Of a stretch of DNA of 64,000 bases, positions 21,911-34,000 are shown one piece after another. The notes under the pieces are model-generated. The model worked only from the letters and a program-made list of their open reading frames with translations. It was not told the origin of the DNA and did not search any database. Position 1 is the first letter of the stretch. Each line of letters starts with the position of its first letter. The DNA is from Edolisoma coerulescens (Eukaryota; Chordata; Aves; Passeriformes; Campephagidae), in the NCBI GenBank assembly GCA_013397115.1, contig VWZW01001414.1, positions 496,001 through 560,000 on the forward strand, read 5' to 3'. The translations under genes and the position numbers were made by a program.

Positions 21911-24900
21911 GTATGGTCTTCCAGCCAAAAACATCCCCTTGGTTTGCTGTGTGTCAGTGCCACGCAGCAGGAAAGGGCCAAGAAAAACGGGATTTTTAGA
22001 GGCTCTGCTGATCTCTGCTTCCCAACTCAGGCACAGCCTTTGGCAAGCAATGTCATCGCCTCATGTCCGACTTTAACAGTCCAAAGGATAAATGTGCCTT
22101 TGCATGCAGGCTTTGGTGAGTTTGCTGCTGCCCTGCCAGACCCCCCGCCCTGTTCCAGAGCTGCAGCCATGATGCCTTGGGCAGCAGCTGAAAACTTTCC
22201 ATTTCATTCCTGCAAAATTTAGATTCAGGTCAGCTGGACCTTTCTATCTGTCTGCGCCAAGTTTGATGAAGCAACTTGGCTGCAGGGACAGAGTTGAATG
22301 GAACCCAAGGGAATGGGAATCTCAAAGTGACCAACCTGAAATGTCACAAGGTTTCAACCGCTTTGGAAAAGTCAGGGGAGAAGTGAGGAGCTCTGATACT
22401 GCCCCTGGGGTGACCTTAAACCCTCTGGCTTCAGGGTTCCCATTTTTGTCTGTCTGCCGCAGGTGAGGAGCGTGGCCGGTGCTTCACCATCGAATACGTG
22501 ATGCCCATGAACATCCAGCTGACATCTGAATCCACAATCAATGTCCTGAGTAAGTGGTTTGGTGGGGTTCCACCCTTCACATCCTGCAAAGCACCAAGGG
22601 GTCACTAGGGACCCTCCCCAAGAAATCTCATTTGTGTCCTTACCAAAGAAGCCCTGAGTTCCTTGACAGTGCTGCCATGCAAGGATGCAACTACATTTTT
22701 TACTATGGGAATTACCCAGTGTGCTCCTAAGCTTTTGGGGACATCCCTTTCCAATGGCAGGATGCCCATGGAGGCTCTAAGCTGTACAATTTCCTGTCAC
22801 TGGCTATTCGGCTCTAATGTTCATCCAAGTGTTTGGCTTTTTAGTCTCCTCTCCATAATTGGCAGCTGTATTTATTCCCTAGCAATTTTACACATTATAT
22901 AGCAGGATGAATTTAGGATGGAGTGTCACAACTCTCATGATGAATTCTGCAGTCATTTCTGGTTTAATAAATAGAAGTGTTCTGCAAACACTTATGCAGT
23001 GAAGCTAGAGAAAAATGCAGGTTCTGGTGGTTTCCTGTCCAACACTTCACACAGGAACCCTCAGAAATGCAAACACGATGGAGGTGGGACACTGGCACAG
23101 GTTGCCCAGAGAGTCTGTGGATGCTCCATCCCTGGAAGTGTTCAAGGCCAGGTTGGATGGGGCCTGGAGAAACCTGGGATAGTGGAACGTGTCCCTGCCC
23201 ATGGCAGAGAGTTGGAACGTAAGGTCTCTTCCAACCCAAACCATTCTATGATTCCATAATTCTGTGTTTTACTCAGCTCATTAGCAAGGAGAGAAACCCA
23301 GACACAACGTGGTCAGAGCAGGAGGACTGGAGCCCTGTCACCCAGCTAAGCCCATTTCTCGCACTATTTAGGGAATGCCTGTTCTCACTTCCCTCTGCTC
23401 CTCTCTCAACAGAGATGATCCGCTCAGCCACCCCCTTCCCTCTGGTCAGCCTCTTCTTCATGTTCATCGGCTTCATCCTGAGCAACATCGGCCACATCCG
23501 GCCTCACAGGACCATCCTCGCCTTCGTCTCGGGGATATTCTTCATCCTGTCCGGTGAGTTTCACAAGCCAGGTTTTTCCTGACAGCCCTTGAGCATGGAG
23601 TGCATTTGCTTTGGTAGCTGCTGGTGCTCTCCTAACCTGCCCTGGTGGCTGCTTGTTGGAGTCATCACTCCCAGCTCAGCCCCACAGCCTGATCAGCCTT
23701 TGTGGGATGGATGCAGAGCTCATTTGTGGAAATGCGGGGAAAGGCCCCCACCACCCGTGCAGGAGCAGGTGCTGGAGGAGAGGATGCTTCTCGTGGCACA
23801 TCAGTCGCAGGAGAGATCTGAAACTTCAAACTGCTCAGTTGGGCTGTGTCTACATGAGAAAAGTGAATGTTTTATTCATGGTGTTGTGCGACTGTTAAAC
23901 AAATAGCTGTGACAGCCGAGCTTTGAAGCAGCTCCTACTGGAGCCAGCTCCCTCCTCCCAGTGCACACAGACTTCCCTGAGCAGAGAGTGTTTGACTGGA
24001 GCGAGAGGAGTGCCCTGGGTTAGCGCAGCAGGAGTTCAGCTCCTTTACCCAGTTATTACACACTCCCACAATTTTTTTTCTTTCCCCCAAAAGTCAGGCC
24101 TTCTTCAGTAGCTTCATCCCTGAAGTGTTCCCCACTGTCCTTCTCTAGGTCTGTCACTGGTGGTGGGGCTGGTCCTCTACATATCCAGCATTAACGACGA
24201 GATGCTCAACAGGACCAAGGACTCGGAGTCGTTCTTCAATTACAAATATGGGTGGTCCTTTGCTTTCTCTGCCATCTCCTTCCTTCTCACAGAGGTACCA
24301 CATCCCTGTAACACCCCTGTAACAAGTGTATCCCATTCCCAGGGGTGGGCAGACTTGAGGCTGTTCGGCAAAAAGAGGGCTCAGACGGGGTTTAAGGGAG
24401 GGCTGTGAGAGCAGAGGGGTAATACATAGCATGAAGGGGACATCTGGGGGGGACAGACCCAACCTGGAGTGCTGATGGGGCATTTGATCACAATTTGATG
24501 CCGAGCATGGAAAGCAGAGGAGGAGATGTGGTTGTGCCACGTTATTTACTGCACAGATCCAAGGCATGGGGCAGGGAAGTGACGGCCCTCGGGTGCTTTT
24601 GAGCATCAGCAGCAGTGCAAGAAAAGGCAATTTCTGTTTTGTCCTGTTTGGGTGGTGGTGCAGAAGGCAGCCACGGGCGGGGAGGGCCTCAGGCCGTGTC
24701 TCTGTCCCGCAGAGTGCCGGGGTGATGTCCGTGTACCTCTTCATGAAGCGCTACACGGCCGAGGACCTCTACCGACCCCACCCCGGCTTCTACCGGCCCC
24801 GCCTGAGCAACTGCTCCGACTACTCGGGGCAGTTCCTGCACCCGGACGCGTGGGCGCGGGGCCGCAGCCCCTCGGACATCTCCAGCGAGGCGTCCCTGCA

Positions 24901-24970
24901 GATGAACAGTAACTACCCAGCCCTGCTCAAGTGCCCCGACTACGACCAGATGTCCTCGTCACCGTGCTGA
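21715..24970 (+). CDS. CACNG5: CACNG5, voltage-dependent calcium channel gamma-5 subunit / type II TARP (complete, 5 coding exons)
   Basis: The coding exons are 21715-21910, 22463-22549, 23413-23553, 24149-24294 and 24713-24970. Joined, they give 828 nt, that is 275 residues plus stop, the same length as mammalian gamma-5. All introns are GT-AG with matching phases (1,1,1,0). The product is a four-pass claudin-fold membrane protein that binds AMPA receptors and modulates their gating and trafficking (family knowledge). Visible parts: TM1 about residues 8-28, the STDYWLY segment at 29-35, sequon N45-Q-T, the family signature GLW (57-59) with C62 and C72 in the first extracellular loop, TM2 about 103-123, TM3 about 128-155, sequon N162-R-T, TM4 about 176-201, and a cytosolic tail rich in Ser, Tyr and Pro ending SSPC. 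The near-identical match to known gamma-5, including the EERGRCFTI and RPHRTILAF segments, separates it from gamma-7. The start at 21715 is chosen by family conservation; an in-frame ATG lies 12 nt upstream. Confidence 0.96.
22463..22549 (+). CDS. CACNG5: CACNG5 coding exon 2
   Basis: The exon is 87 nt, phase 1 to phase 1, between acceptor GCCGCAG (ending 22462) and donor GTAAGT (22550). It encodes the rest of the first extracellular loop, including the second conserved cysteine in EERGRCF. It is too short and too embedded to be seen as a simple ORF; it was placed by homology and splice phase. Confidence 0.94.
23081..23266 (+). mobile_element. CR1 LINE 3'-end fragment (CACNG5 intron 2)
   Basis: The text matches the 3' end of avian CR1 elements: 'cacaggttgcccagag', 'ccatccctggaagtgttcaa', 'ggttggatgggg', 'gtccctgcccatgg', and 'ttccaacccaaaccattcta', followed by degenerate copies of the terminal ATTCTATG octamer. 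It is 5'-truncated, as is normal for CR1, and lacks about a dozen bases near the end. It lies in intron 2, ending about 146 bp before exon 3. Confidence 0.92.
23413..23553 (+). CDS. CACNG5: CACNG5 coding exon 3
   Basis: The exon is 141 nt, phase 1 to phase 1, between acceptor CAACAG and donor GTGAGT (23554). It encodes TM2 and the first half of TM3. The intracellular linker between them carries RPHR. The 141-nt length is the usual size for this exon in the TARP family. Confidence 0.95.
24149..24294 (+). CDS. CACNG5: CACNG5 coding exon 4
   Basis: The exon is 146 nt, from acceptor TTCTCTAG to donor GTACCA (24295), and ends in phase 0. It encodes the end of TM3, the short second extracellular loop with sequon N162-R-T, and the first half of TM4 (GWSFAFSAISFLL). 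The 196-codon reverse-strand reading frame over this region (24154-24744) is a shadow of this exon and the next intron. Confidence 0.95.
24713..24970 (+). CDS. CACNG5: CACNG5 coding exon 5 (terminal)
   Basis: The acceptor is GTCCCGCAG, ending at 24712. The exon encodes the end of TM4 and the cytosolic tail, rich in Tyr, Pro and Ser, ending SSPC before TGA at 24968-24970. Its base composition is much richer in GC and CpG than the surrounding introns. The 3'UTR continues downstream, but its end cannot be fixed. Confidence 0.95.
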   Translation, partial: SAGVMSVYLFMKRYTAEDLYRPHPGFYRPRLSNCSDYSGQFLHPDAWARGRSPSDISSEASLQMNSNYPALLKCPDYDQMSSSPC

Positions 24971-26400
24971 GCCCCGCCGGCCCCGCGCCCGCTCCGATGG
25001 TCGCCGCGTCCCGACTCCGTTTGTCGTTTTTTTAGGCCACTCTTTCAGGCCATTTCTCTATTTATAGGAGCGTAAATATAACCAGAGAGATTGGTTATAT
25101 AACCAATAGTGTAACCTAGAGAATTGGGATATTTCCCTTTCTTTGTTTTTTGGGTTGTTTTATTCCTCCCTGCATAACTAAGAATCTCTCCAATGTCCTC
25201 TTGTCTCAGCTCATCCCACTGAGCAAACAGCAGTTCTGCCTGGGGGATAAATCCAGGGCTGGACTCGAGAGCAGGAAAAAGAAAATAGAGTAGAACTAAA
25301 GAAAAAAAGGTGTATTTTTTTGGTGTTGGTAGGTAGGCTGCTAAAGTTTGTGCATTCGACTGTATCATTGAATTCTCTATTTGCTGGCCTGAGCGCCAGC
25401 AGGCATAAAAGATTTGTGTAACTTTCCAAGAAATAATCAGCATTAGAAAAATAGAAATTTCATCTTGACTGAACACTTACTGATTGGTATCTCTCACTGC
25501 TGGCTATCACTTCCAACCAGGCTGGAATGGGAAATAGCCATCCTTCAATGAGACCTCAGCAGGCTTGGACACGAGCAGGTTGTTGTTCCTCTATGGCCAC
25601 TTGCAAACTGTTGCTTAAATATCCCATGCTAGACTGGAGGCTCCCTGGGGTGCTGGGCGGCAGGGGTGGCTCCAGCACCCAAATTTCCTCTGCCATCCTA
25701 TAGACAGGAGATCTGAAGTGTAAATGGGAGAATTTCAGAGCAGCATTGAGTGGAAAACAACCCAAAGCTTTCCCATGGGAAACATTAAGTGCAGGATTTG
25801 GGGAAAGTTGTGGCCAGAAGTTATTTCAGTGAAAGGCAAGATCCCAAACTGGTGTAAAGTGATGTAGCTGAGTTTATTAATACAAGTCTACTGCAGCAAA
25901 GTAGTTGGCTTATATTACATTTTGGCAAGAAAATGGTATTTTTCCTGCTTTTTTTTGTGTGTGTGTGTACATAAACTTTATTTTGAGGTTTTAAGTTTTA
26001 AAATTTCATTTGATTCTTTGGCATTTTGGCCTTAGCCAGCTGCCAAGGGAGATCATCACTGGTGGAAAACAAAGGGCAGGGAAGGAAAAGGCTGTGATCC
26101 CTCGTGCGAGCCCCAGCTTGTCACTTTGCAGGAGAAAGAGCTTTGTCCAAACCTTATTTCTGTTCTTGTTACTTTAAACCTTTCTGAAAATTTCCTTTCT
26201 GCAAAACAAAACCATCTGGGGATTCGTGGTATATCTGAGCTTGTTTTGTCTTACTGTTAATTAAAAGAAATAGAATATACACAGTTTTAACCTCATTTGT
26301 AGCACGCTGCGTAATGAATGTTGCACGTCTTTGTTGTTATTATTTAATATTATTATTTATTATTTGCTATTAAATATTTATTATTTATAAACTCCTCCAA
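24971..26400 (+). other. CACNG5: probable CACNG5 3'UTR and downstream flank (end not determined)
   Basis: After the stop codon the sequence becomes AT-rich, with TG and T tracts near 25950-25970 and ATTAAA-type hexamers near 26260 and 26370. There is no clear canonical AATAAA within about 2.4 kb of the stop; clear AATAAA copies appear only from about 27410 on (for example 27729 and 27928). I therefore infer that the 3'UTR begins here but cannot say which signal is used. Confidence 0.4.
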
Positions 26401-29400
26401 AGTAGGGGCCAAGTCCTGGGGCAGCACCACTGTTTGCATCCATTATGACACCCATTCCACAGGACGTCACTGCAGGAGTGTATCCAGCCAGCTCTGGAAC
26501 AGGATTATTCCTCTCCAGTTCCTCCAGATAAGCAAGTAGTGCATATCTAGTGTATATCTGGGTAGACTCCTGATTTGCTAAGTTTTCAAATCAGGGCATC
26601 TTTTTGTAGACACGCTTCTATTTACCCTCAGTTTCTGTATGACCCTCGAGCATTTCTGTTCTCACTTAAGCCCCAGTTTTTAAGTGACAGGTTGGCAGCT
26701 GGGAAGGTTCAAGCACTAAAGCACAACCCAGCCCCACCACCCAGTGACAAATCCGCTGGTCCTAACCTGGCCCAGCCTGATAAACCATCAGTTTTCCATC
26801 AGGATTTCCATATTCAGTGTGAATTTGGCTCCAGAAAAAACACTGGAGTTCACAAGCAATCATTTTGAGTTTCCCAGGGCCTGGTCTGGTTTGCTGGGCT
26901 TGATGCTGGTGATTTTTGGTGGCTCAAAGGCTGTTGCCTTTGCATGTTACCCTTGATGGGTCCTTATTGGATGGATCCTTGACTATTCTCAGTCCTTCTT
27001 GGGAGGGAGATGTTCAGGATCACCAAAACTGCTGATGCCCAGAGGTACAAGGGCTCTCCCATGGCTGTGTTCCTGCACACTGAGGAGTCATCTTGTGGGT
27101 TGATCCTGTGCAGCATCATGAGATGTCCCTGCCCCGAGTGGAATTTTCCTCTGCACTGATTATTCACACACAGAATTATTCATTTTATAAATTAAAATGT
27201 TTGCCTCCACAAGTAGGAGAAATTAAAAAAGCTTCATGCCTTCCTCAAGGCCCCAGAAGGTTTAGCAGAGTCTAGGGGCGAATTAGAAAAGTAATTATTT
27301 TAATTCATTGGAGAGATTCTCATCTTGTGGCTGCATTTGTGAGCCTGGGAGTTCACACATTCACCCAGTGAGCACAAGTGCAGGACTGCCAGAAGAAATC
27401 TGTTAAAATAAATGTTTGCTGCTGGTTCGGTAAATGCATATTATGGGTAGGAAGATGTGGTGTTTGCAAAGCACCGGCAGCAATGGTTGTGCCTCTGGGT
27501 GCTGTTCTGTCCCTCCCAAAGTGCCTGGTGTGGCAGCAGCTCTCTCTATGGATGGCTGTGGGGCTCCTAAAGCTGTTATCACACCTTCATGGACTGCGGA
27601 GAAACTTTTCCAGAGCCTTTGATCCTGGGAGATCAAAGACCTGGCCTGGGTGAGGGGCTGGGGCGAGCCCAGCTGCCCTGCCAGGCCCACCTGCCCCCAG
27701 CACCACCCTGGGGCTGCAGTTCTCCAAGCAATAAATGCTTAGTAAATACATGCAGCACCCCCTTAGGACACCTACTAATAATTTTATCACCTCTTCTGGT
27801 CACCTGGCATGGTTTTACCCCACATCCTTCCTTCTTGAGGAACAACACTCAGTCACCTCCTTCAGCATCTCTCCCACTCACTTTGGTGATGGCCTTTCAC
27901 TGTGCTCTGTGTCTGTTGCTTTGACAGCAATAAATAAAAAGTGGAGTTTGAGGGTAAACTACCAGTTAAAGTAGAGGTTTTACCCCTGTGAGTCCTTAAA
28001 TGCACCTGATGGGATGAGCCAAGCCTCCCCCAGGCCCGTGGGAAGGTGACTGTTGTCTGACACTGCACAGAAAATGGTTGGCACTTGGAAGCAAAAAAAC
28101 CTTGTTTTGCATGAATGACTAACTGGTGTCAGAGTGTGGGCACACGGCTGTGTCTCTTGAACTACAGCCTCAGAGCCAGTTACGGGGTGAAGGGTTAAAC
28201 ACAGCCTGAGCCAGGGGCAGTTCCCCGCTCCAGGTGCTGCTCAGGTGAAGCATTTCTGTCCCTGCCATCAGCCCCCCCCACACACCTCTCCCTGCCACAG
28301 CCTGGTGTCCTGCGGATCCATGGGGACGGAGGGGTGGATGCTGACTGAGGGAATGGCACCTGGGAGGTGAGCGACCCTGGGCTCGGGGGAGGCTGGCTGG
28401 GGAGGTGGGTGCTCTGAGATCTTCTCAGGGAACTCCCAGGAGCCCCTCTCCCCTTTAATCAAATCCCCTTTCTGTAAGCCCAGAGAGGCATTTTGTGGCC
28501 TGTATCTCCCGAGACATGAAAGCTCCTCTGCCAGCATCCCCAGGACTCTTCTCCTTCCCTCCTTACACCACAACACTCCCATGGCCCCAGGTGTGACACG
28601 GCCCTGGTGGGAACCATTTTCCATTAGTAGTGTCCTGAAAACCCTTATTGAACCATGGGGTGTGGATGCAAGGGCTTCATTAATGACAATCATGAGCAGT
28701 AATAAAGTAGCCAAGAAAAATAAAGTTGTGCTGGGTCTTATTCTCCTCCAGTTGCTGCTGGAGCAGTTTGAGGCTCCAGAGCCCTTCCTTGCACAGTGAA
28801 AAGAATATGATTATATATATAAATTAACATGTAGGTGCAGATGACCTGCCCTCCAGTGCTGCTCCCCTTGCAGCTACGGTGGCAGTGGGTGCAAGGAGCC
28901 ACTGGGAAGGTTCAGGTGAGGCAGGAGAGCCTGTGGGGCAGTAACCCCCCTCCGGGCAGGGATGCAGATCAAGAGCCCTGCTGAGCTGATGAAGCTGCTG
29001 CTGTGGTGAGATGAGGTTTGGGCAAATGTTTTGGGGCAAGCTGGTGCTGCTCTTGCCCAGGAGGGGGTCATGGAGGTGTTGGTCAGATAGGCAGGGGGAG
29101 AGCAAATCCTTCTGCTGGGGAAGCCCCAGATGAACTTCGCTGTTGCAGCATCTGGACACAGGGGTGAAGACCTGTCCCCTTTATCAGCTTCAGGCAGACA
29201 GGACCCAAAGGTGTTTTATTAGGGTCCTTCCCGGACACACGTCACTGTGGCAGGGTGAGGAGCTGACTTGTACACAGCATGGGGGTTTCTAGCTCACAGT
29301 GCTCTGCTCTCAAGTCCTTCTGTTGCATTATTAATACTATTTGTCAAGGTTGTGTATTCATTTTCCCAAATGTGAGTTAGCCCCATGGGCTGTTCAAGGT

Positions 29401-32400
29401 GTGCTACGAAATTAAATAGTCTTATTCCTCCCTGCTGGTTGCTCGTTAGCTGTGCAGAGCTGGTGTGCCGGTGCTGGGGATGCTGTGTGAGCAGGCAGAA
29501 TATTCACCTGAGTAAATACTCCTCCACTAATGAGAAGTAGCTGAGAAATATTTCTTTTCTTCTTCTTCCTTCCTCATGGGATTTATTCATTTACTTCTTA
29601 TTTTTTCCCTCAAATTAACAGTCAAACTTACCTAGAAAAAACAGCTTTTTTCCTTCTTGTTTTCCTTGTCCAGTTTTGGGGTCTTGGTAAGGTCTCCTTC
29701 ACCTCACTGCAGCACCCTTTGCTCCACCAGCTCTTTGCACCCAAGAACCACATCAGCTCTTTAACTCTTCTTTCTGCAAACTGGCTGCACCACAGCTGTC
29801 CTGGACACAGGCAAGCTGTGACTCCTGGGCAGGGAGCAGGGTGTCCCCAGGGTGTTCCCAGTGCCCCAGCTGCTCCGTGGGTGCCACCGTGGCTGGGATG
29901 CTCCACTGACCTTTCCTCTGTGCACTGCAGGCTTTCTGTCTATAGCTATTGTGTAGATGTCAAATCCCAGCCTGTTCCCATGGATACAGTAGAGGGTAGA
30001 GAGAGAAGAGCTGCCTCGTTGCTTTATCTTCATGTAGGGTTTTATATACCTCAGATTTTGGGTTCTGGCAGCCTCAGTGGGCAGTGGCTCTAAAGGGCAG
30101 GAGGTGGCTGCAGCAATTACCCCGTGTGTCTTTAATTGCAAGCCAGTCTCCCAGATGTAACCCCTCTTTTCACACCACTTCATCTTTGAATCTCTGGTCA
30201 ATTCGGTCTTTGTAGAAGAAAGATTCTTTTTCATTATTTTTACAATTTGTAACACAGGAAAGCCCTATTTCCACAAAAAAAAAAATTAGCTCCACTCCAC
30301 TGTGTTGCCAGATTCTATCCCAAGGGCTGGATTTAAGGAATACATTGAGTCTAACTGGATATTTTCATGTCTTGAGCAGTTTGTACCGTGATGTTCTGAG
30401 GGCTCTCTCCAGCATTTTTAATCAAACCGCCTCAGAACTCCCCAAGCCTCATCCCTCACTCCATTTCCAGTGAAAGGAGAAGTATTCACACAGAAATTGT
30501 GATTAATATGCCTTGAAAATACTCAGCACCAGCAGTCAAGGTTATTCCCCAAAAGGCCATCGTTTTTGTCATCGGCTCCGGACAAATCTCCTGGCTGTGA
30601 TGAGATGCAGCTGCTTTTAATCTTTAATGTTAGGACAGTATGCATTCATTTTCTTAGAGGCAAACCAAGTGTGACAGGGGTGCAGAGAAGGTGTTCCATG
30701 GCTTGTGCTTATCCAGGTTTTGCAGCTGCTTCAGCTGAGGCTGCTGCAGCTCCGTGTGCCCAAAGGGCAGCGCCAGCCACGTCGGGTCCTGGTTAAATGG
30801 CTTGTTTTGGGTCAAAGTCACTCTTACCCCAGTTAGTCCCAACCACCATCAACACCTCTGGATCTTCATGTAGATAAATCCCCAGACCTGAGATTCAGCT
30901 TTGTTGCTAATTAGCAAAGTATTTAGGCACATGCTGAAGTCCCTTGGACTCCAGCAGAATCCACCTTGGAGCCAGAATTAAGCCCAAGCAAAGCTCTGAT
31001 GAGGAAGAGCTGCCTTTGTTTAATAGCACTTGGTAGTTGGGTTTCATATCGAGGAGCTGGAAGGCACAAAAGAGGAGACAGTACAGAGACATAACCATAA
31101 ATTTATTATTTTCTATAGTGATAACATTTTTAATGAGGCTCACAAAAATATAACCCTGAGGTCCTCACATCTGCCTGACATCCTGACACACGCCAGCTTC
31201 CCGCTGCAACTGCAGGGGAAAACCTGCCAAGGAAGCTGAAAGGTGTTATTTAATTAATAACAGCTAATTTGAATAAATACTGAAATGTCACTCAGCTGAT
31301 CCCAAGGGGAGTGTGGGGAGTTCACCTCCGTGGGAAAGGAAACACGATCGGTGTCACGCACAGGAGAAAGAGCAGCAGAGTCTGTCCTGTCGGTGCAGGT
31401 CAGATCCTGCTCAATTCTTTGTGTTTAATAAGTAAATCTATGGCACTTAGGTTTAGCATAACTGAGGGCTGTGGGGGCCTTAATGCTGGCTTAATCTGTC
31501 TCCAGCTCGGCTCATCAAAGGCTGCTGAAGTGAGGGGATAAGAGGAGAATCTGTGGCACTGGCCAAGGCTGTATAGTGCCCATCCAACATCTTAAATTGA
31601 GATAATATGGCTTTTAAAGCTGCCTTGCTTCAATGCTAAACAAGCTCAAATATCTGAGTGAGAGCTCTTGATTATCCTGGAAAAGCAAATTGTGCTTTAT
31701 TTTAGCAGAAATTACAGCGTCTGTTTCTGGAGAGAGCATCCCCGGCTCCTGCTGCACTTAAACTTTGGGGTGACCTGTGTTTGTCCAGGACAATAGGATT
31801 ATGTATTATTTAGTGTTATTATTATTCATAATTCAGATAAACAGATAAACAGCTCTCTCCAGCAGTGCAGAATACGTACATATAAAATCCCCATCAAATT
31901 ATTTATTTCCACATAAATTATGTACTGTCAAAACCGTTCTACTGATCTGAAGGTTAAAGGCTTCATCATGGAAATGTAGCAGCTCCCTGTCATGTTGATC
32001 AGAATGTGATTATTTACAGGAAAAAAAAAGCATCCTAGTGGCTGTGGATTTCCTATTGATCTGCTTCAGCAACCCTGTCTGACTGAGAACAGCTGAAATA
32101 CATGAAATAAAAACACAAACCTATGGTTGTTTCATCTTCCCATAAAAAGTAGGTCATATCCCCAAGTGAGCTGTATTTTATTCATGTAAATACATTTTTA
32201 CAATTAAAAATGCAACAAAAACTATGTTCATGTCAACAGAGCTGAGCCTGGTGAAACTGGGTTAGGGCTGATGCCAGGGCTTCCTCGGGCAAAGCCTTGC
32301 TGATGGATGAGCAGCTCCCTCACACCTCTACCATGGGCACAGGACCCCAAACCACACATTTGGGAGCAGGAAAGTGAAGCAGGAGAAGAGTGAAAGATCT

Positions 32401-34000
32401 TAAAGCTCTCCAGATTGAGCTCCATATAGGAATAATTATGGCTGCTATTTTAAGAAGTTGTTTAATAACGTTAAACCGATGACAGGCTGAGATTATAACA
32501 CTGCCACCTCCACTCTCCTGGGGGCTTTTTCTTCCCTACTCCCACCCCACAGTCAGTTCTGGTATGTTTGCATTTTCCCAAGCCAATTATCGTGCTCCAA
32601 AGGCTCTGGAGCCAGCTGGGAACTGCTTTGCACAAGGGGAGAACACAAGGCGTAAGCCCCTCTCCTGGTGTGTACCCTGAGTTTGTTGAGCAGCAACATC
32701 TGCATTGTCATCTGGTCCAGGAAAATATTTTGGGGTAAATCAGAGCTGTTCTGGGGCTGAGAGGTCACCCCAAAGGTACCACCCTGCATGTGTGGGGCTG
32801 CAGCCTGTGGGAAAACACACTTCTGTCTCAGCTTTCCTATTTATGAACCAGAAACTGTACCCTTGATTGGCAGCTTGGCACTTTGGGACCTCTGGGCCAA
32901 GCATGTTGCCCCTAGCACACACAGAGGTAATTAATGATTTTTCTCTCAAGGTTTAATGTCTCGTTTGTGCTGCACGGTGATCAGCACTGAGCTCCTCCTC
33001 ACAGGATGCTCCCTCCCCAGGGAGGGGCCTGCGACAGAAATTGGAGCTGCTTATAGAAACTGCCCTAACAGGGATATCAGAGCTGTCTTAGGGACCTGCA
33101 TCACCATAAAATTACAGCCTGAAACAGAGGAAGAAGAAAAAAAATAAGCTAAAAAAAAATGGGGCTCTCTGCCACATTTTCCTATTTTTCTGGTGCTTCA
33201 TTTGTAATAAGGGGGAAAAAAATATAAAGGGTTTGGGTGCAGCTGGCTCTTGTTTGAGAAGGAGGGTGGGAAAGTGAAGTTCCCAAAGAGGGGGTGTGGG
33301 CTCAGGTTGGTGCCTTCTCTGCAGCCATCACTGGGCCATTAATGGTCAGAAGAAGCTTTATTTCCTCTCTTTGCTCAGGTCTGTCCTTGTTCCAAGTGAT
33401 GTCATCAGCTGAGATTTTTTGTTTGGTTGGTTATTTCTCGTGGTGTTGGAGGTAGAATTGTCCTTTCCACACACATCACCTTTTTCCAGCTGGCAAGGAA
33501 CAGCTGTTTTCCTGCCCCATGCTGGAGCTGCACAAGGAAAAAGAGGTTAGGATGATTAAAACACAATTTCAAGCAGTGTGAAAATAGACCTGTCAACCTG
33601 GCCTATTTGCTTGAGGGTCCTTGGGCTGTGTTTGGTTGAGTTTTTTAAGGTGTCAGGAAAGATGCTGGAAAATAAATTAGGTTTCATTTAGCTCAGAGTA
33701 ACAATTAAAACTTGGAATGATCAGGGCCTGTTTAGGCAAATCAATTAAAAGATTGGCACATAAATTATGTGTGCCTTCATCTTCCACTGTTCCTGTCGTG
33801 CTGGGAGAACTTCAGACTGGGACTTCTGAAGGTGAGGCCACTAATCCAACATGTGTTTCCATCAGCCTACCCTACAGCTGTCCTTCCTGACCTTCTGCCT
33901 GGTCTCTAACCTGGCATATTGTGGCCTTCTCCCTCAGCAGGTTTTCTCCATCACCAGCTCCTCCAGCCTCTTTCATTTGAAGGAATTTTATTCTGCATCT
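26401..34000. other. intergenic DNA downstream of CACNG5
   Basis: No exons, RNA genes or clear mobile elements seen. Poly(A)-like hexamers occur at 27729, 27928 and about 28700. The stretch at about 31560-32030 is AT-rich with homeodomain- and GATA-like words and looks like a candidate conserved non-coding element; this is judged by appearance only. Confidence 0.5.

Noticed and set aside
24154..24744. 196-codon reverse frame
   Set aside because: It is the antisense shadow of CACNG5 exon 4, the following intron and the start of exon 5.
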